Both the position numbers and the translations under genes were made by a program. The notes under the pieces are model-generated. The model was not told the origin of the DNA, ran no database searches, and saw nothing but the letters and a program-made list of their open reading frames with translations. Of a stretch of DNA of 64,000 nt, positions 25,170 to 34,089 are shown piece after piece; position 1 is the stretch's first letter, and every line of letters begins with the position of its first letter. This stretch comes from Pandoraea iniqua (lineage in GTDB: Bacteria; Pseudomonadota; Gammaproteobacteria; Burkholderiales; Burkholderiaceae). Location of the stretch: the NCBI RefSeq assembly GCF_902459685.1, contig NZ_CABPSF010000004.1, forward strand, positions 248,001 through 312,000. The letters run 5' to 3'.

Positions 25170-26909
25170 TTATTCCTTGGCGTTGGTTGGCGTCTCCCCA
25201 ATCGACGCTTCGTAGGGCCATTCGACCGCACCCGAGTGCGTGACAGCACCGAGCTTGGCCGGACGCACCAGCGCTTCGTACTTTTCGAGCACGCCGCCGA
25301 GGCGGCCGCGCACGAATGGCTTGGTACTCGCAGCCCGTGCGGCGAGTTCGTCGTCGGAGAGTTCGACGTCGAGCTTACCCTTGATCGCGTCGATGTGGAT
25401 GCGGTCGCCATCGCGCAGCAGACGAATCGGCCCGCCAGCGGCCGCCTCTGGGCCGACATAGCCAATGCACATGCCTCGCGTGGCCCCCGAGAAGCGGCCG
25501 TCGGTGAGCAACGCTACCTTTTCGCCCATGCCTTGCCCGTAGATGGCCGCCGTCACGCTAAGCATCTCGCGCATGCCGGGGCCGCCCTTCGGGCCTTCGT
25601 TACGAATCACCAGCACGTCGCCTTCGCGATAGGTGCCCGCCGCGACCACGGCCATGCAGTCTTCTTCCGTTTCGAAAACGCGCGCCGTGCCCGAGAACAC
25701 CAACTGTTTGAGCCCGGCGGTCTTGAGTGCGGCGCCGTCCGGTGCGAGATTGCCGCGCAGCACCACCAGTCCCGCATTGGGTGAGAGCGGTTCCGTATGC
25801 GGCTTGACCACGCGCCCGTCGGGGCCGGGGAAGGCGCGCAGTGCGGCTTCGAGCGTCTCGCCGCTTTGCGTGAGCGTGTCGCCGTGAATGTGGCCACCGG
25901 CCAGCAGTGCGTTCAGCACGGCCGGCACGCCGCCCACGTGATGCAGGTCAACGGCCAGATAGCGCCCGCCCGGCTGCATGTCGCCGATGAGGGGCGTGCG
26001 CGCCAGCACTTCGGAGACGTCGTCGAGCGTGAATGAAATGCCCGCCTCATGGGCGATGGCCGGGATGTGCAGCATCGCGTTGGTCGAGCCGCCGGTGGCC
26101 GCCACGGCAGCACAGGCGTTTTCGAGGCTCTTGCGCGTGACCAGATCGCGGGGCAGCGGTCCGCCGTTGCGCAGCGCGCGCATGACGTTTTCACCCGCGC
26201 GGCGGGCGATGGCGATGCGCTCGCTGTACACGGCTGGCACCATCGCCGAGCCCAGCGGCGCAAGTCCCAGCACTTCCGCAACCATCGCCATGGTGTTTGC
26301 CGTGAATTGCCCCGGACACGATCCGGCAGTCGGCGTGCAGCGTTTCTCGATGCCGCGCAGAGTATCGAGCGACATATCGCCACGCTGCGCCGCGCCCACC
26401 GCTTCGATGGCGGTGAGAATGGTGGCCTGCGTGCCATCCGGCGCGACGCCCGGCAGCATGGCGCCGCCAAAGAGAAAGACGCCGGGCACGTTCACTCGCA
26501 CCATGCCCATCAGAATGCCGGGCAGCGTCTTGTCGCAACCGGCCACGCCCACGAGCGCGTCGTAGCAGTGCGCGCGTACGAACAACTCCACGCTATCGGC
26601 AATGGTCTCGCGCGAGACCAGCGAGAAACGCATGCCGGAGTGGTTCATCGACGTGCCGTCGGAGACCGAGATCGCGGACCCGCGAATCGGTACGCCGCCG
26701 CCCGCCGCGACGCCAAGCCGCACGTTATCGGAGATTTGGCCGAGCGACATGGAGCAGGGCGTGTTCTCGCCGAACGTATCGACGATGGCGACAAACGGCT
26801 TGTCGATGGCCTCGTCGTCAAGGCCGGTGGCGCGCAGGAAAGCGCGGTGCGGGGTGCGCGTAATGCCTTCGGTGACCGTGCGCGAACGGTGCTTGTGCAG
26901 ATCAGTCAT
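25170..26909 (-). CDS. IlvD/Edd family dehydratase (sugar-acid dehydratase-like)
   Basis: A 579-residue iron-sulfur dehydratase. The likely cluster cysteines lie in NTPCSMSLG, in [15 protein letters not shown] and in [14 protein letters not shown]. The C-terminal domain begins around [20 protein letters not shown]. The family contains dihydroxyacid dehydratase, phosphogluconate dehydratase and pentonate/hexonate dehydratases. Its position with a permease and two dehydrogenases, away from any valine pathway gene, points to an aldonic acid such as arabonate, xylonate or a relative. It starts 46 bases after the SDR gene and almost abuts the next gene. A biosynthetic role cannot be ruled out from sequence alone. 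Confidence 0.9.
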   Translation of the reverse strand: MTDLHKHRSRTVTEGITRTPHRAFLRATGLDDEAIDKPFVAIVDTFGENTPCSMSLGQISDNVRLGVAAGGGVPIRGSAISVSDGTSMNHSGMRFSLVSRETIADSVELFVRAHCYDALVGVAGCDKTLPGILMGMVRVNVPGVFLFGGAMLPGVAPDGTQATILTAIEAVGAAQRGDMSLDTLRGIEKRCTPTAGSCPGQFTANTMAMVAEVLGLAPLGSAMVPAVYSERIAIARRAGENVMRALRNGGPLPRDLVTRKSLENACAAVAATGGSTNAMLHIPAIAHEAGISFTLDDVSEVLARTPLIGDMQPGGRYLAVDLHHVGGVPAVLNALLAGGHIHGDTLTQSGETLEAALRAFPGPDGRVVKPHTEPLSPNAGLVVLRGNLAPDGAALKTAGLKQLVFSGTARVFETEEDCMAVVAAGTYREGDVLVIRNEGPKGGPGMREMLSVTAAIYGQGMGEKVALLTDGRFSGATRGMCIGYVGPEAAAGGPIRLLRDGDRIHIDAIKGKLDVELSDDELAARAASTKPFVRGRLGGVLEKYEALVRPAKLGAVTHSGAVEWPYEASIGETPTNAKE

Positions 26910-26955
26910 GGGGAATCCTTGTTCTGTGGGAGCGGGGGCTCAGGCGTGCGCAGGC

Positions 26956-27735
26956 TCAGGTATTGAGCAGCAAGCCGTTCTCAATCGCGAGCACCTGTCC
27001 GGTCATGGCCGGCGCATGGGCGGCGAGGAACCACGCCAATTCGGCGATTTCCGCCGGTTGCGATACCCGCTTGAGCGGCGCGTTCTCACGCATGCCGTCG
27101 ACCACGCGCCCGTAGGCCTCGTCGCCCAGCACGCGGCGCAGCAGACCGTCGTCGACCATGCCGGGGGCAATGGCATTCACGCGGACCTGCGGGGCGAGAT
27201 TGCGCGCCAGCGACAGCGTCAGCGAGTTGACCGCTCCCTTCGACGCCGCATAGGCAATCGACGACCCCGTGCCATTGAGCGACGCCAGCGACGAGATGTT
27301 GATGACGGTGCTCGACCGGCCCGCCGCCGCACTCTCGCGCAGCAACGGCGTAGCAGCGCGCGTCATCTGGAACATGCCGATGAGATTCACGCGATAAATC
27401 CGCTCGAACTCGTCGGCATCGATCGCTTCGAGATCGCTGTGCGCAATCACACGCGTGGTGCCGGCGCTGTTGACGAGCGCGTCGAGACGCCCCCACTGCT
27501 CGGCCACACGCGCCACCATGCGGCGGCAGGCGCCATCATCCGCCACATCGGCATCGACGACGAGTGTCTGCGCACCGGCGTCGCGGCATTGCGCGGCCAC
27601 GGACTCGGCGGCATCACGCGTGCTGTCGTCGAAGTTGTTGATCGCCACGGCCCAGCCGTCGCGGGCGAAGCGCAGGGCGGTAGCGGCACCGATGCCGGTG
27701 GCGGCACCGGTGACGAGGCAAACGGGAAAACTCAT
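26956..27735 (-). CDS. SDR-family oxidoreductase (catabolic operon)
   Basis: A 259-residue short-chain dehydrogenase/reductase. Visible motifs are the cofactor loop TGAATGIG (about residues 9-16), NSAGTT in place of NNAG, the catalytic Ser in NISSLAS, and YAASK (YxxxK). The start ATG 27733-27735 overlaps the stop of the upstream MFS gene by four bases (ATGA), so the two are translationally coupled. It likely oxidises a sugar, lactone precursor or sugar acid imported by the permease. Substrate not readable from sequence. Confidence 0.92.
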   Translation of the reverse strand: MSFPVCLVTGAATGIGAATALRFARDGWAVAINNFDDSTRDAAESVAAQCRDAGAQTLVVDADVADDGACRRMVARVAEQWGRLDALVNSAGTTRVIAHSDLEAIDADEFERIYRVNLIGMFQMTRAATPLLRESAAAGRSSTVINISSLASLNGTGSSIAYAASKGAVNSLTLSLARNLAPQVRVNAIAPGMVDDGLLRRVLGDEAYGRVVDGMRENAPLKRVSQPAEIAELAWFLAAHAPAMTGQVLAIENGLLLNT

Positions 27736-29042
27736 GCGTGACTCCGTTGCGGCTTGAGCGTCATCACGAGGATGGCGCCTGCCACCAACGCGCACGCCAG
27801 CACGATCATGCCCGGCAGCAGTTGGCCGGTACTGTCTTTGAGAAAACCGATGACGTACGGGCTGACGAAGCCCGCGAGATTGCCGGTCGAGTTGATCAGG
27901 GCAATGGCAGCGGCAGCGCCGGCGCCACCCATCATCGCCGTGGGAATGCCCCAGAACACCGGCGCAATGGAGTTGATGCCGATGGCGGCCACGACGAGTG
28001 CTGCCATCGACCACCACAGATGTTGTGCCAGCAGCACCGATGCGAGCATGCCCGCCGCGCCCAGCAGGCAGCAAATGGCGACGTGCAGGCGGCGCTCGTT
28101 ACGGCGGTCCGCATGACGTGCGACCAGAATCATCGCGACCGCGCTGATCAGCGAGGGCACTGCCGAGAGCAGCCCGATATTGCCGAGGTTGGCGACCCCC
28201 GCCGCGCGAATCATCGTCGGCAGCCAGAACACCAGCCCGTAGTTGCCCATGGCGATGCAGAAGTACAGCAGGCCGAGCATCCACACTTTGCCGCTGCCGA
28301 AGACTTGCCGCACGCTGTGATGCGCGCGCGTGCGGTCATCGGCGGCGAGGTCGGCGGCGAGCATGTGCTTCTCGTCGGCAGAGAGCCACTTCACGGTTTC
28401 GATGCGGTCTTGCAGCACAAAGAACGCGGCAATGCCGACCACGAGCGAAGCGAGACCTTCGATCAGAAACAGCCACTGCCAGCCGGCCAGATCGTGCAGG
28501 CCGCCGAAGTGCTGCATGATCCACCCGGACAACGGGCCGCCGATGGCACCCGACACGGGAATCGCCACCATGAACAGCGCGATGATCTGCGAGCGCTTGC
28601 TCGACGGAAACCACTTCGACAGATACAGCACGATACCGGGGAAGAAGCCGGCTTCCGCCACACCGAGCAGGAAGCGCAGCACGTAGAACGACACCGGCCC
28701 CTGCGTGAACATGGTCAGGCACGAGATGATCGACCACGTGACCATGATGCGGGCGATCCACATACGCGCGCCCACACGATGCAGGATCAGATTGCTGGGC
28801 ACTTCAAAAATGAAATACCCGAGGAAGAATACGCCGGCGCCCGCGCCGTAGACCGTCTCGGACAGCGACAGGTCGGCGAGCATTTCCAGCTTGGCAAAGC
28901 TCACGTTCACGCGGTCGATGTAGGCGACGATGAAGGCGAGAAAGAGGAACGGGATGATGTGCCAGGTCAGCTTGCGATACAACGCATCGCGTTGCAGCGG
29001 GTCGACGGCAAGGCTTGCGCCGCCGCTCAGGGACGTGCTCAT
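27732..29042 (-). CDS. MFS transporter, anion:cation symporter (ACS) family
   Basis: A 436-residue 12-helix permease. The first segment reads IIPFLFLAFIVAYIDRVNVS and is followed by FFLGYFIFEVPSNLILHRVG, both typical of ACS proteins that import hexuronates, glucarate/galactarate, tartrate or 4-hydroxyphenylacetate. It is the first gene of the minus-strand operon with SDR, IlvD/Edd dehydratase and hydroxyisobutyrate-dehydrogenase-like genes, so a sugar acid is the likely cargo. The LysR gene at 29356 is divergent and the probable regulator. Confidence 0.92.
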   Translation of the reverse strand: MSTSLSGGASLAVDPLQRDALYRKLTWHIIPFLFLAFIVAYIDRVNVSFAKLEMLADLSLSETVYGAGAGVFFLGYFIFEVPSNLILHRVGARMWIARIMVTWSIISCLTMFTQGPVSFYVLRFLLGVAEAGFFPGIVLYLSKWFPSSKRSQIIALFMVAIPVSGAIGGPLSGWIMQHFGGLHDLAGWQWLFLIEGLASLVVGIAAFFVLQDRIETVKWLSADEKHMLAADLAADDRTRAHHSVRQVFGSGKVWMLGLLYFCIAMGNYGLVFWLPTMIRAAGVANLGNIGLLSAVPSLISAVAMILVARHADRRNERRLHVAICCLLGAAGMLASVLLAQHLWWSMAALVVAAIGINSIAPVFWGIPTAMMGGAGAAAAIALINSTGNLAGFVSPYVIGFLKDSTGQLLPGMIVLACALVAGAILVMTLKPQRSHA

Positions 29043-29355
29043 GGGTGTTGTCTCCGTGGACGCGTGCCGTAGGGCACGTCGAGTTATCTGGCAGCGTGGC
29101 GCTCGCGCATCAGGTTATGCGAGGTGAGGCGGTTTGCTTGACGCTTTGGCGGCGCCCGGGAAGTGGGGGACATCCGCTAAATGCCGTCAAACGCCTTACG
29201 CGACAGCGCTGCTCGCTGAAAGGGTAATGTCAGGCACGCGCTCGCCGCAAATCACACTTTCACCCTGTGGCATTACCGTTTGGTTATGATGTCGGCGCTT
29301 GGGCTCTTTCTTGCCGCCAAGGGGCGGCGCTCACCGAACTCGCGAGGCATCTGCC
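29043..29355. promoter_or_regulatory. Divergent promoter region of the sugar-acid operon
   Basis: Some 310 bases between the MFS and LysR starts, with no gene. Near the LysR end, ATTACC (29272-29277) and GGTTAT (29282-29287) form a near-perfect dyad with a 4-base spacer in AT-richer sequence, the best operator candidate. No clean sigma-70 promoter was assigned. Confidence 0.4.
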
Positions 29356-30312
29356 GTGGCAACGACCGACAACACCATCGAGCGCTTCTTTCGCAGTGGC
29401 CTGAAGCTCGGCCATCTGCGCATTCTGGTGACGTTGGGCGAGTTGCGTCAGGTGACGCGGGTGGCCGCAGCATTCCACGTGACGCAACCGGCCATCTCTA
29501 AACAGATTGCGGAAGTGGAGGAGGCGCTGGGCGCACCGGTCGTGCAGCGGGTCGGCAACGCGGTTGAACTGACGGGCATCGGGCGCGTACTCGTGGAGCG
29601 CGGCACGGAGATTCTGCGGCAGATCGAACTTGCGCGGCGCGATGTGAGTGCGTTGACCGCCGGGACGGCAGGCCACGTGCGCTTCGGTGCCGTGGTGACG
29701 ATTCCGCAACCGCTCATCGCCCACGCCGTGGAGTTGTTCACGCGACGTGCGCCGACCGCTTCGTTTTCATTTGTCGAAGCCACACTCGACCGGCTGCTCA
29801 AGATGATGGACGAGGGCAATCTCGATCTCGCGCTGGGACGCAATCGCGTGACCGGGCATTTGCCGGTCATGCGCCACGAGTCGCTGCATCACGAGCCGTT
29901 CGTGTTTGTGGTCGGCGCCCGCCACGCGCTGGGCGGCCCCGATACGGTGGTCGGTTGGGACGACCTGCACGACGTGCGCTGGATCACCCCGATGCGCGGC
30001 TCGCCCGCCTTCGCCACGATGGTCGAAATGCTCGCCGAGCACGGCGTGACGTTGCACCATCCGGCGATCGAATCGAGTTCGCTGGCGCTGAATCTGTCGC
30101 TGCTGCGTGGCGGCGACTTCGTCTCGATCCTGCCGCTGTCACTGGCTCGCCGTTATGTGCAGCGGGGCAGCATGCGCGTGCTGCCGCTGCCACCGCTGGC
30201 CCCGCTGGGCGAGGCGATCCTGTACTGGCGCGAAGACACCACCACACCCGCCGCGCAACTCTTTGCCGCTTGTCTGCGCGAATCGTCGGCCGAGTTGATC
30301 GAGGCGGGTTGA
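29356..30312 (+). CDS. LysR-family transcriptional regulator (GbpR-like)
   Basis: A 318-residue LysR regulator. The helix-turn-helix is LRILVTLGELRQVTRVAAAF followed by HVTQPAISKQIAEVEEALG. The N-terminal ERFFRSGLKLGHLRIL and the GHVRFGAV start of the effector domain resemble regulators of sugar and sugar-acid uptake such as GbpR. I chose GTG 29356 (a short AGG lies eight bases upstream) over the longer frame starting at 29299, whose extra residues look non-coding. It is divergent from the four-gene sugar-acid operon and is presumably its regulator. Confidence 0.9.
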   Translation: MATTDNTIERFFRSGLKLGHLRILVTLGELRQVTRVAAAFHVTQPAISKQIAEVEEALGAPVVQRVGNAVELTGIGRVLVERGTEILRQIELARRDVSALTAGTAGHVRFGAVVTIPQPLIAHAVELFTRRAPTASFSFVEATLDRLLKMMDEGNLDLALGRNRVTGHLPVMRHESLHHEPFVFVVGARHALGGPDTVVGWDDLHDVRWITPMRGSPAFATMVEMLAEHGVTLHHPAIESSSLALNLSLLRGGDFVSILPLSLARRYVQRGSMRVLPLPPLAPLGEAILYWREDTTTPAAQLFAACLRESSAELIEAG

Positions 30313-30332
30313 ACGGTGCCTTTGCCGGGTGC

Positions 30333-31181
30333 TTAAGCCGTCGCCAGTGCGGCGCGTTTCACGCCATACCGCGCGCCCGGTGTGCCATGGCCGAGGTGCT
30401 GCGACAGCAAACGGCGCGACGCTTCGTGGGCGGTCCACTCGGCGCCGTCCTGCAACGGCGGAATCGTGACGATTTCGCCCTGATCGAGTCCGGCCAGCGC
30501 GGCGTCGACCAAATCTTGCGACGACATCAGCCATTCCTGCGGCAACTCGCCATGCGGCTTGCCTGCGACATCCCAGAATTCCGTCACCGTGGCGCCGGGC
30601 AGAACCGCCTGCACGCGCACGCCCTTATCCGCCAACTCGTGATGCAGCGATTGCGACAGCGTGAGCACGAAGGCCTTGCTTGCGCCGTAGACGCCATTGA
30701 GCAACTCGGGGGCGATGGCGACAATCGACGCGATGTTGATGATCGTGCCGTGCCCGCGCGCGACAAAGCCCGGCACAGCGGCATACGTCAGGCGGGTGAG
30801 GGCGGTCACGTTGACGTCGATCATCGTGTTCATCTGTTCGACGTCGGCTTGCAGCAGCGGCGCAACGGCACCAAAGCCGGCGTTGTTGACGAGCGTGTCG
30901 ATGCGGGCGTCTTCGCGCAAGCGGGCTTCCACTCGCGCTTGTCCCTCGCGGGTGCCGAGATCGGCGCTGAGGATGTCGACGTGGCGGCCGGTCTCGGCCT
31001 GAATGCGTTGCGCAACCTCGCGCAGGCGGTCGGTGCTGCGGGCCACGAGAATCAGATCGTGCCCGCGACGCGCCAAGCGGTCGGCGTAAATCGCGCCGAT
31101 GCCGGAAGACGCGCCGGTGACGAGGGCGGTGCCCGGTGCGGTTGAGGGGATAGCTGTGGTGTTGACGGTAGCGTGAGACAT
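30333..31181 (-). CDS. SDR-family oxidoreductase
   Basis: A 282-residue short-chain dehydrogenase of the YqjQ/DltE-like classical group. Motifs: TGASSGIG (about residues 24-31), NNAGFG, the catalytic Ser in NIASIVAIAPELLNG region and YGASK (YxxxK), with the long C-terminal tail typical of this group. ATG 31179-31181 has AGGAA upstream. It is divergent from a GlxA-type regulator at 31427, which probably controls it, and convergent with the LysR gene ending at 30312. Substrate unknown. Confidence 0.9.
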   Translation of the reverse strand: MSHATVNTTAIPSTAPGTALVTGASSGIGAIYADRLARRGHDLILVARSTDRLREVAQRIQAETGRHVDILSADLGTREGQARVEARLREDARIDTLVNNAGFGAVAPLLQADVEQMNTMIDVNVTALTRLTYAAVPGFVARGHGTIINIASIVAIAPELLNGVYGASKAFVLTLSQSLHHELADKGVRVQAVLPGATVTEFWDVAGKPHGELPQEWLMSSQDLVDAALAGLDQGEIVTIPPLQDGAEWTAHEASRRLLSQHLGHGTPGARYGVKRAALATA

Positions 31182-31426
31182 GACGAATTTCCTATGCGAA
31201 TGAGTCATTGACTGAGTGCGTTGGCCGCGTGGGGGTATCGACTGCCTTGGTGGGGTTGATACGTGACGCTGGCCAATGACTTCAGTGTGGTCTCGATTGC
31301 CAATGTCTCAAATGACAGGAAAGCCACTTTTCAGGACATTTTTGTCCGCCGCTGAATCGCCGCGCCGACTAGAATCGAAAGCATTGCAATCTCTCGCGCC
31401 GGCACGCACCCGGCACGTTGTCAGCC

Positions 31427-32374
31427 ATGGCGTTACGTATCGGGTTGGTGGTGTATCCGGGGTTTCAGATGATTTCGCTCGCCGCGATGTCTGTGTTCGA
31501 GATCGCCAATTTCGGGCGGCCGGCGCCGCTCTACGACGTGAGCGTTGTCTCGGTGTCGGGGGGCTTGGTGCGCGATTCGGCAGGGATTTCCGTGGCGACC
31601 GAGGCGCTCGGCCGGCGGCGCTTCGACACGCTGCTGGTGGCGGGGGCGACGATCGTGATGCCGACCGAGCCGGCGTTGATCGCGGCGTTGCGTCGGGTGG
31701 CGCCGCGTATGCGGCGAATGGCGAGTATCTGTTCTGGGGCCTTTGTGCTGGCCGACACGGGCCTGCTCAACGGGCGGCGCGCGACGACGCACTGGGGGCA
31801 GGCCCATGCGCTTGCGCAGAACTATCCCGAGGTGATCGTCGAAGAGGACCGCATCTTCATCAATGACGGCCACGTGTGGACTTCGGCTGGCATGACCGCG
31901 GGCGTCGATCTGGCGCTGGCACTCGTCGAGGCGGATTTTGGCGGTGACGTGGCGCGGGAGGCGTCGCGCCAACTGGTCGTGCACTACCGGCGCACGGGCG
32001 GGCAGTCGCAGTTCTCGACGTTATCTACGCTGGAACCGAATTCGGATCGGGTACGCACGGCACTCGCCTATGCCCGTGAGCATTTGCGCGAACCGTTGTC
32101 AGTGGAGCAACTGGCCGCGCAGGTGCATTGGAGCGCGCGCCATTTCAGCCGTGAATTTACGTTGCAGACCGGACTCACGCCGGCCAAGGCCATTGAAAAG
32201 TTGCGGCTCGAAGCGGCGCAGGCGCTGCTCGAAGACGGCGAAGCGTCGATTGCGCGGGTGGCGGACATCACGGGCTTCGGCGACGAAGAGCGCATGCGCC
32301 GTGCGTTTGTTCGCACACTGGGCAAGCCGCCACAGGCGCTGTTGCGTGAAGCGAGGGAGCGCGTTCGCGCCTGA
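31427..32374 (+). CDS. GlxA-family regulator (DJ-1/PfpI plus AraC domains)
   Basis: A 315-residue regulator with an N-terminal DJ-1/PfpI-like domain (about 1-170; the nucleophile-elbow position reads ASICSGAFVLADTG, with Cys present) and a C-terminal AraC DNA-binding domain with two helix-turn-helix units (about 215-312; EPLSVEQLAAQVHWSARHFS and IARVADITGFGDEERMRRAF). The segment THWGQAHALAQNYPEV is typical of the family. ATG 31427 is preferred to the TTG at 31418. It is divergent from the SDR gene, with a 245-base shared region, and is its likely activator. Confidence 0.92.
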   Translation: MALRIGLVVYPGFQMISLAAMSVFEIANFGRPAPLYDVSVVSVSGGLVRDSAGISVATEALGRRRFDTLLVAGATIVMPTEPALIAALRRVAPRMRRMASICSGAFVLADTGLLNGRRATTHWGQAHALAQNYPEVIVEEDRIFINDGHVWTSAGMTAGVDLALALVEADFGGDVAREASRQLVVHYRRTGGQSQFSTLSTLEPNSDRVRTALAYAREHLREPLSVEQLAAQVHWSARHFSREFTLQTGLTPAKAIEKLRLEAAQALLEDGEASIARVADITGFGDEERMRRAFVRTLGKPPQALLREARERVRA

Positions 32375-32837
32375 TCCGGTCACACGCGCCGGCCCGGCGA
32401 GGCACGCACGGTGTATCGCGCGCCACGGACGTGACCATTCGGCCGTCATGCCGCGCTAATCCAGCATTCATGCGGGCTTCATGCGAAAACAGGCAGGCAA
32501 AACCGGCCGGTTTGACGGGGGCGCTGGTTGTAAGCGTTTCATGAACGAAACACTTTCTGCACATCGACCTTCGATGTCTCGCAAATCTAATTATTAGTTC
32601 CTTATAAATCAATGGGTTGAGTGCTCTGGCACGAAATTCGCGTACATCGAGCGTGTATGGCGAAGCGCCAACCCGGATTTCCGCAGGCTGTTGGCAAGGG
32701 GTTCCTGTGCATTTGTGCACGGGCCGGCCCAGTATTGCCCGCGTTTTTCGTAGCTGCGCTCACGCCGTAATGCCGGACCTTTTGGCGGGGTCGGGTGTGT
32801 TCCGAAGTGAGTCGTGCGCGTGCGCGGGGAGGGGACC
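32375..32837. other. Intergenic region without a recognised gene
   Basis: About 460 bases. A short dyad GTTTC (32536-32540) / GAAAC (32547-32551) is the only symmetric element I noted, about 290 bases before the Gly/Ser-rich gene. An AT-rich patch (32580-32615) could hold a promoter, but no hexamer pair is convincing. Confidence 0.45.
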
Positions 32838-33596
32838 ATGAACGGGTTCAAGGCGACATTAGTCAGTGCAGCAGCAGCGGTGATGCTCTGCGGAATTGCG
32901 ATCAATGCAACCTATGCGGCCGGTGGCGGCGGCGGTGGGCGCGGCGGAGGCGGTGGCATCGGCTTCGGCGGCGGTGGCGGTATCGGCAATGGCGGCTTCG
33001 GCGGCCTCGGCGGATTTGGCGGCACCGGAACAGGGACCGGCACAGGCCCCGGCGGTGTCGGGATTGGCGGCGGCTGCGGTTGCGGCAGTCATGGCAGCAG
33101 CTCCGGTGGCAGCAGCTCTGGCGGCAGTAGCTCAGGCGGAAGCAGCTCAGGCGGAAGCAGCTCAGGCGGAAGCAGTTCCGGTGGCAGCAGTTCCGGCGGC
33201 AGTAGCTCCGGTGGCAGCAGCTCGGGAGGTAGCAGTTCGGGCGGCAGCTCCAGTGGCGGCAGCTCCGGCGGTAGCAGCTCTGGCGGCAGCTCAGGTGGTA
33301 GTTCAGGCGGCAGTTCGGGCGGCAGTTCAGGCGGTAGCTCAGGCGGCAGTTCGGGCGGTAGCTCAGGTGGCAGTTCCGGCGGCAGCTCCGGTGGTGGTAG
33401 CTCCGGGGGCAGCTCCGGCGGCGGCATCGGCGCGAGCGGCAGCAGCGGCGGCGGTGGTGTTGCCGGCCCCGGCGGGCGTGGCTTGGGCGGGGCGGCGGGC
33501 GGCGGTGGACTCTCCGCGTTCGGTGGCCCGGGCAATGTCGGCGCCGGCGGTGGATGTTCGATGAATGGCCAGGGCGGCGAAGAGCCGTGCCCCTGA
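32838..33596 (+). CDS. Secreted Gly/Ser-rich repeat protein
   Basis: A 252-residue low-complexity protein with a Sec signal peptide (residues about 1-29, ending ATYAAG). The mature protein opens with a Gly-rich stretch containing GGGCGCGSHG, continues as about a dozen SSSGG pentapeptides and then a similar number of SSGG tetrapeptides, and ends Gly-rich with GGGCSMNGQGGEEPCP. Cysteines occur only at the two ends of the repeat. GGAGGGG precedes ATG 32838. The protein should be exported and disordered or fibrous; no function is known. The DNA repeats are 15 and 12 bases long, so copy number can change without a frameshift. Confidence 0.8.
   Translation: MNGFKATLVSAAAAVMLCGIAINATYAAGGGGGGRGGGGGIGFGGGGGIGNGGFGGLGGFGGTGTGTGTGPGGVGIGGGCGCGSHGSSSGGSSSGGSSSGGSSSGGSSSGGSSSGGSSSGGSSSGGSSSGGSSSGGSSSGGSSGGSSSGGSSGGSSGGSSGGSSGGSSGGSSGGSSGGSSGGSSGGGSSGGSSGGGIGASGSSGGGGVAGPGGRGLGGAAGGGGLSAFGGPGNVGAGGGCSMNGQGGEEPCP
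33090..33425. repeat. In-frame 15-bp and 12-bp tandem coding repeats
   Basis: The first part is a 15-base unit encoding SSSGG and the second a 12-base unit encoding SSGG. Synonymous Ser and Gly codons vary between units (AGC/TCC/AGT/TCT, GGC/GGT/GGA), so the array is old enough to have drifted but is still slippage-prone. Confidence 0.9.
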
Positions 33597-34089
33597 GTCA
33601 GTGGCGGTGGCGGGCCCGCACGCGTTCGGCACAGCGCGTGCGGGATCTGTCCAGAGATCGAGTTGACTAGCGAGTTTGGCAGGTTGTTCGTCGGTTCCTG
33701 ACGCGACCGGCTGCCGGTGTTACCGTCAGCCGTGCCACCCCCCCGGCCCGTGATCAGGCTGTTCTCCCGGCGAAGCGCCCCTTCGGTTTTCCGAAGGGGC
33801 GTTTTTTTGTGCCCGCGCGTTGCGCCATGCTTCGTGCCCCCTTCCCCGTGATTTGCCTGCGCTATCGATACCGGCAAGGGATATCGAAATGCCGATAATG
33901 TATTTCGCGTTAACCCCTATCTATGGCAGCATCCGGGGTCTGGGTTGCTGCCGGCTGACCTTAGGGGGAACAGGCGCTACCGCGCGCTGGCACCTGTGAC
34001 GGCACCTCGCAGCCGTTACACCGCGCAGACGACCCTTGCGACCCAACAGGTTCCAATAAGTCAAACAAGCATCGAAGGAGAAATCGAAC
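33597..34089. other. Intergenic region: 3' end of Gly/Ser gene and metQ leader
   Basis: No protein gene is supported. It holds a perfect 10-bp hairpin (CCCGCACGCG / CGCGTGCGGG, 33615-33644, without a T-run), a strong terminator at 33776, and then about 280 bases leading to metQ. In that leader GGCAGCA and TGCTGCC near 33923-33952 can pair, but I recognise no known riboswitch. Confidence 0.5.
33776..33808 (+). terminator. Rho-independent terminator
   Basis: Eleven perfect pairs (CGCCCCTTCGG / CCGAAGGGGCG), a TTTT loop and seven T. It ends the Gly/Ser-rich protein transcript about 180 bases after its stop. Confidence 0.92.

Noticed and set aside
33090-33425. Possible CRISPR-like array
   Set aside because: Units are directly tandem 15- and 12-base coding repeats with no spacers and no cas genes.
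33089-33877. Proline-rich (PPELL repeat) minus-strand frame
   Set aside because: It is the complement of the Gly/Ser repeat array; frames stay open on both strands because the units are multiples of three. No start signal was found.
33809-34089. Riboswitch in the metQ leader
   Set aside because: A pairing GGCAGCA/TGCTGCC exists, but no core of a SAM- or SAH-type riboswitch could be recognised.
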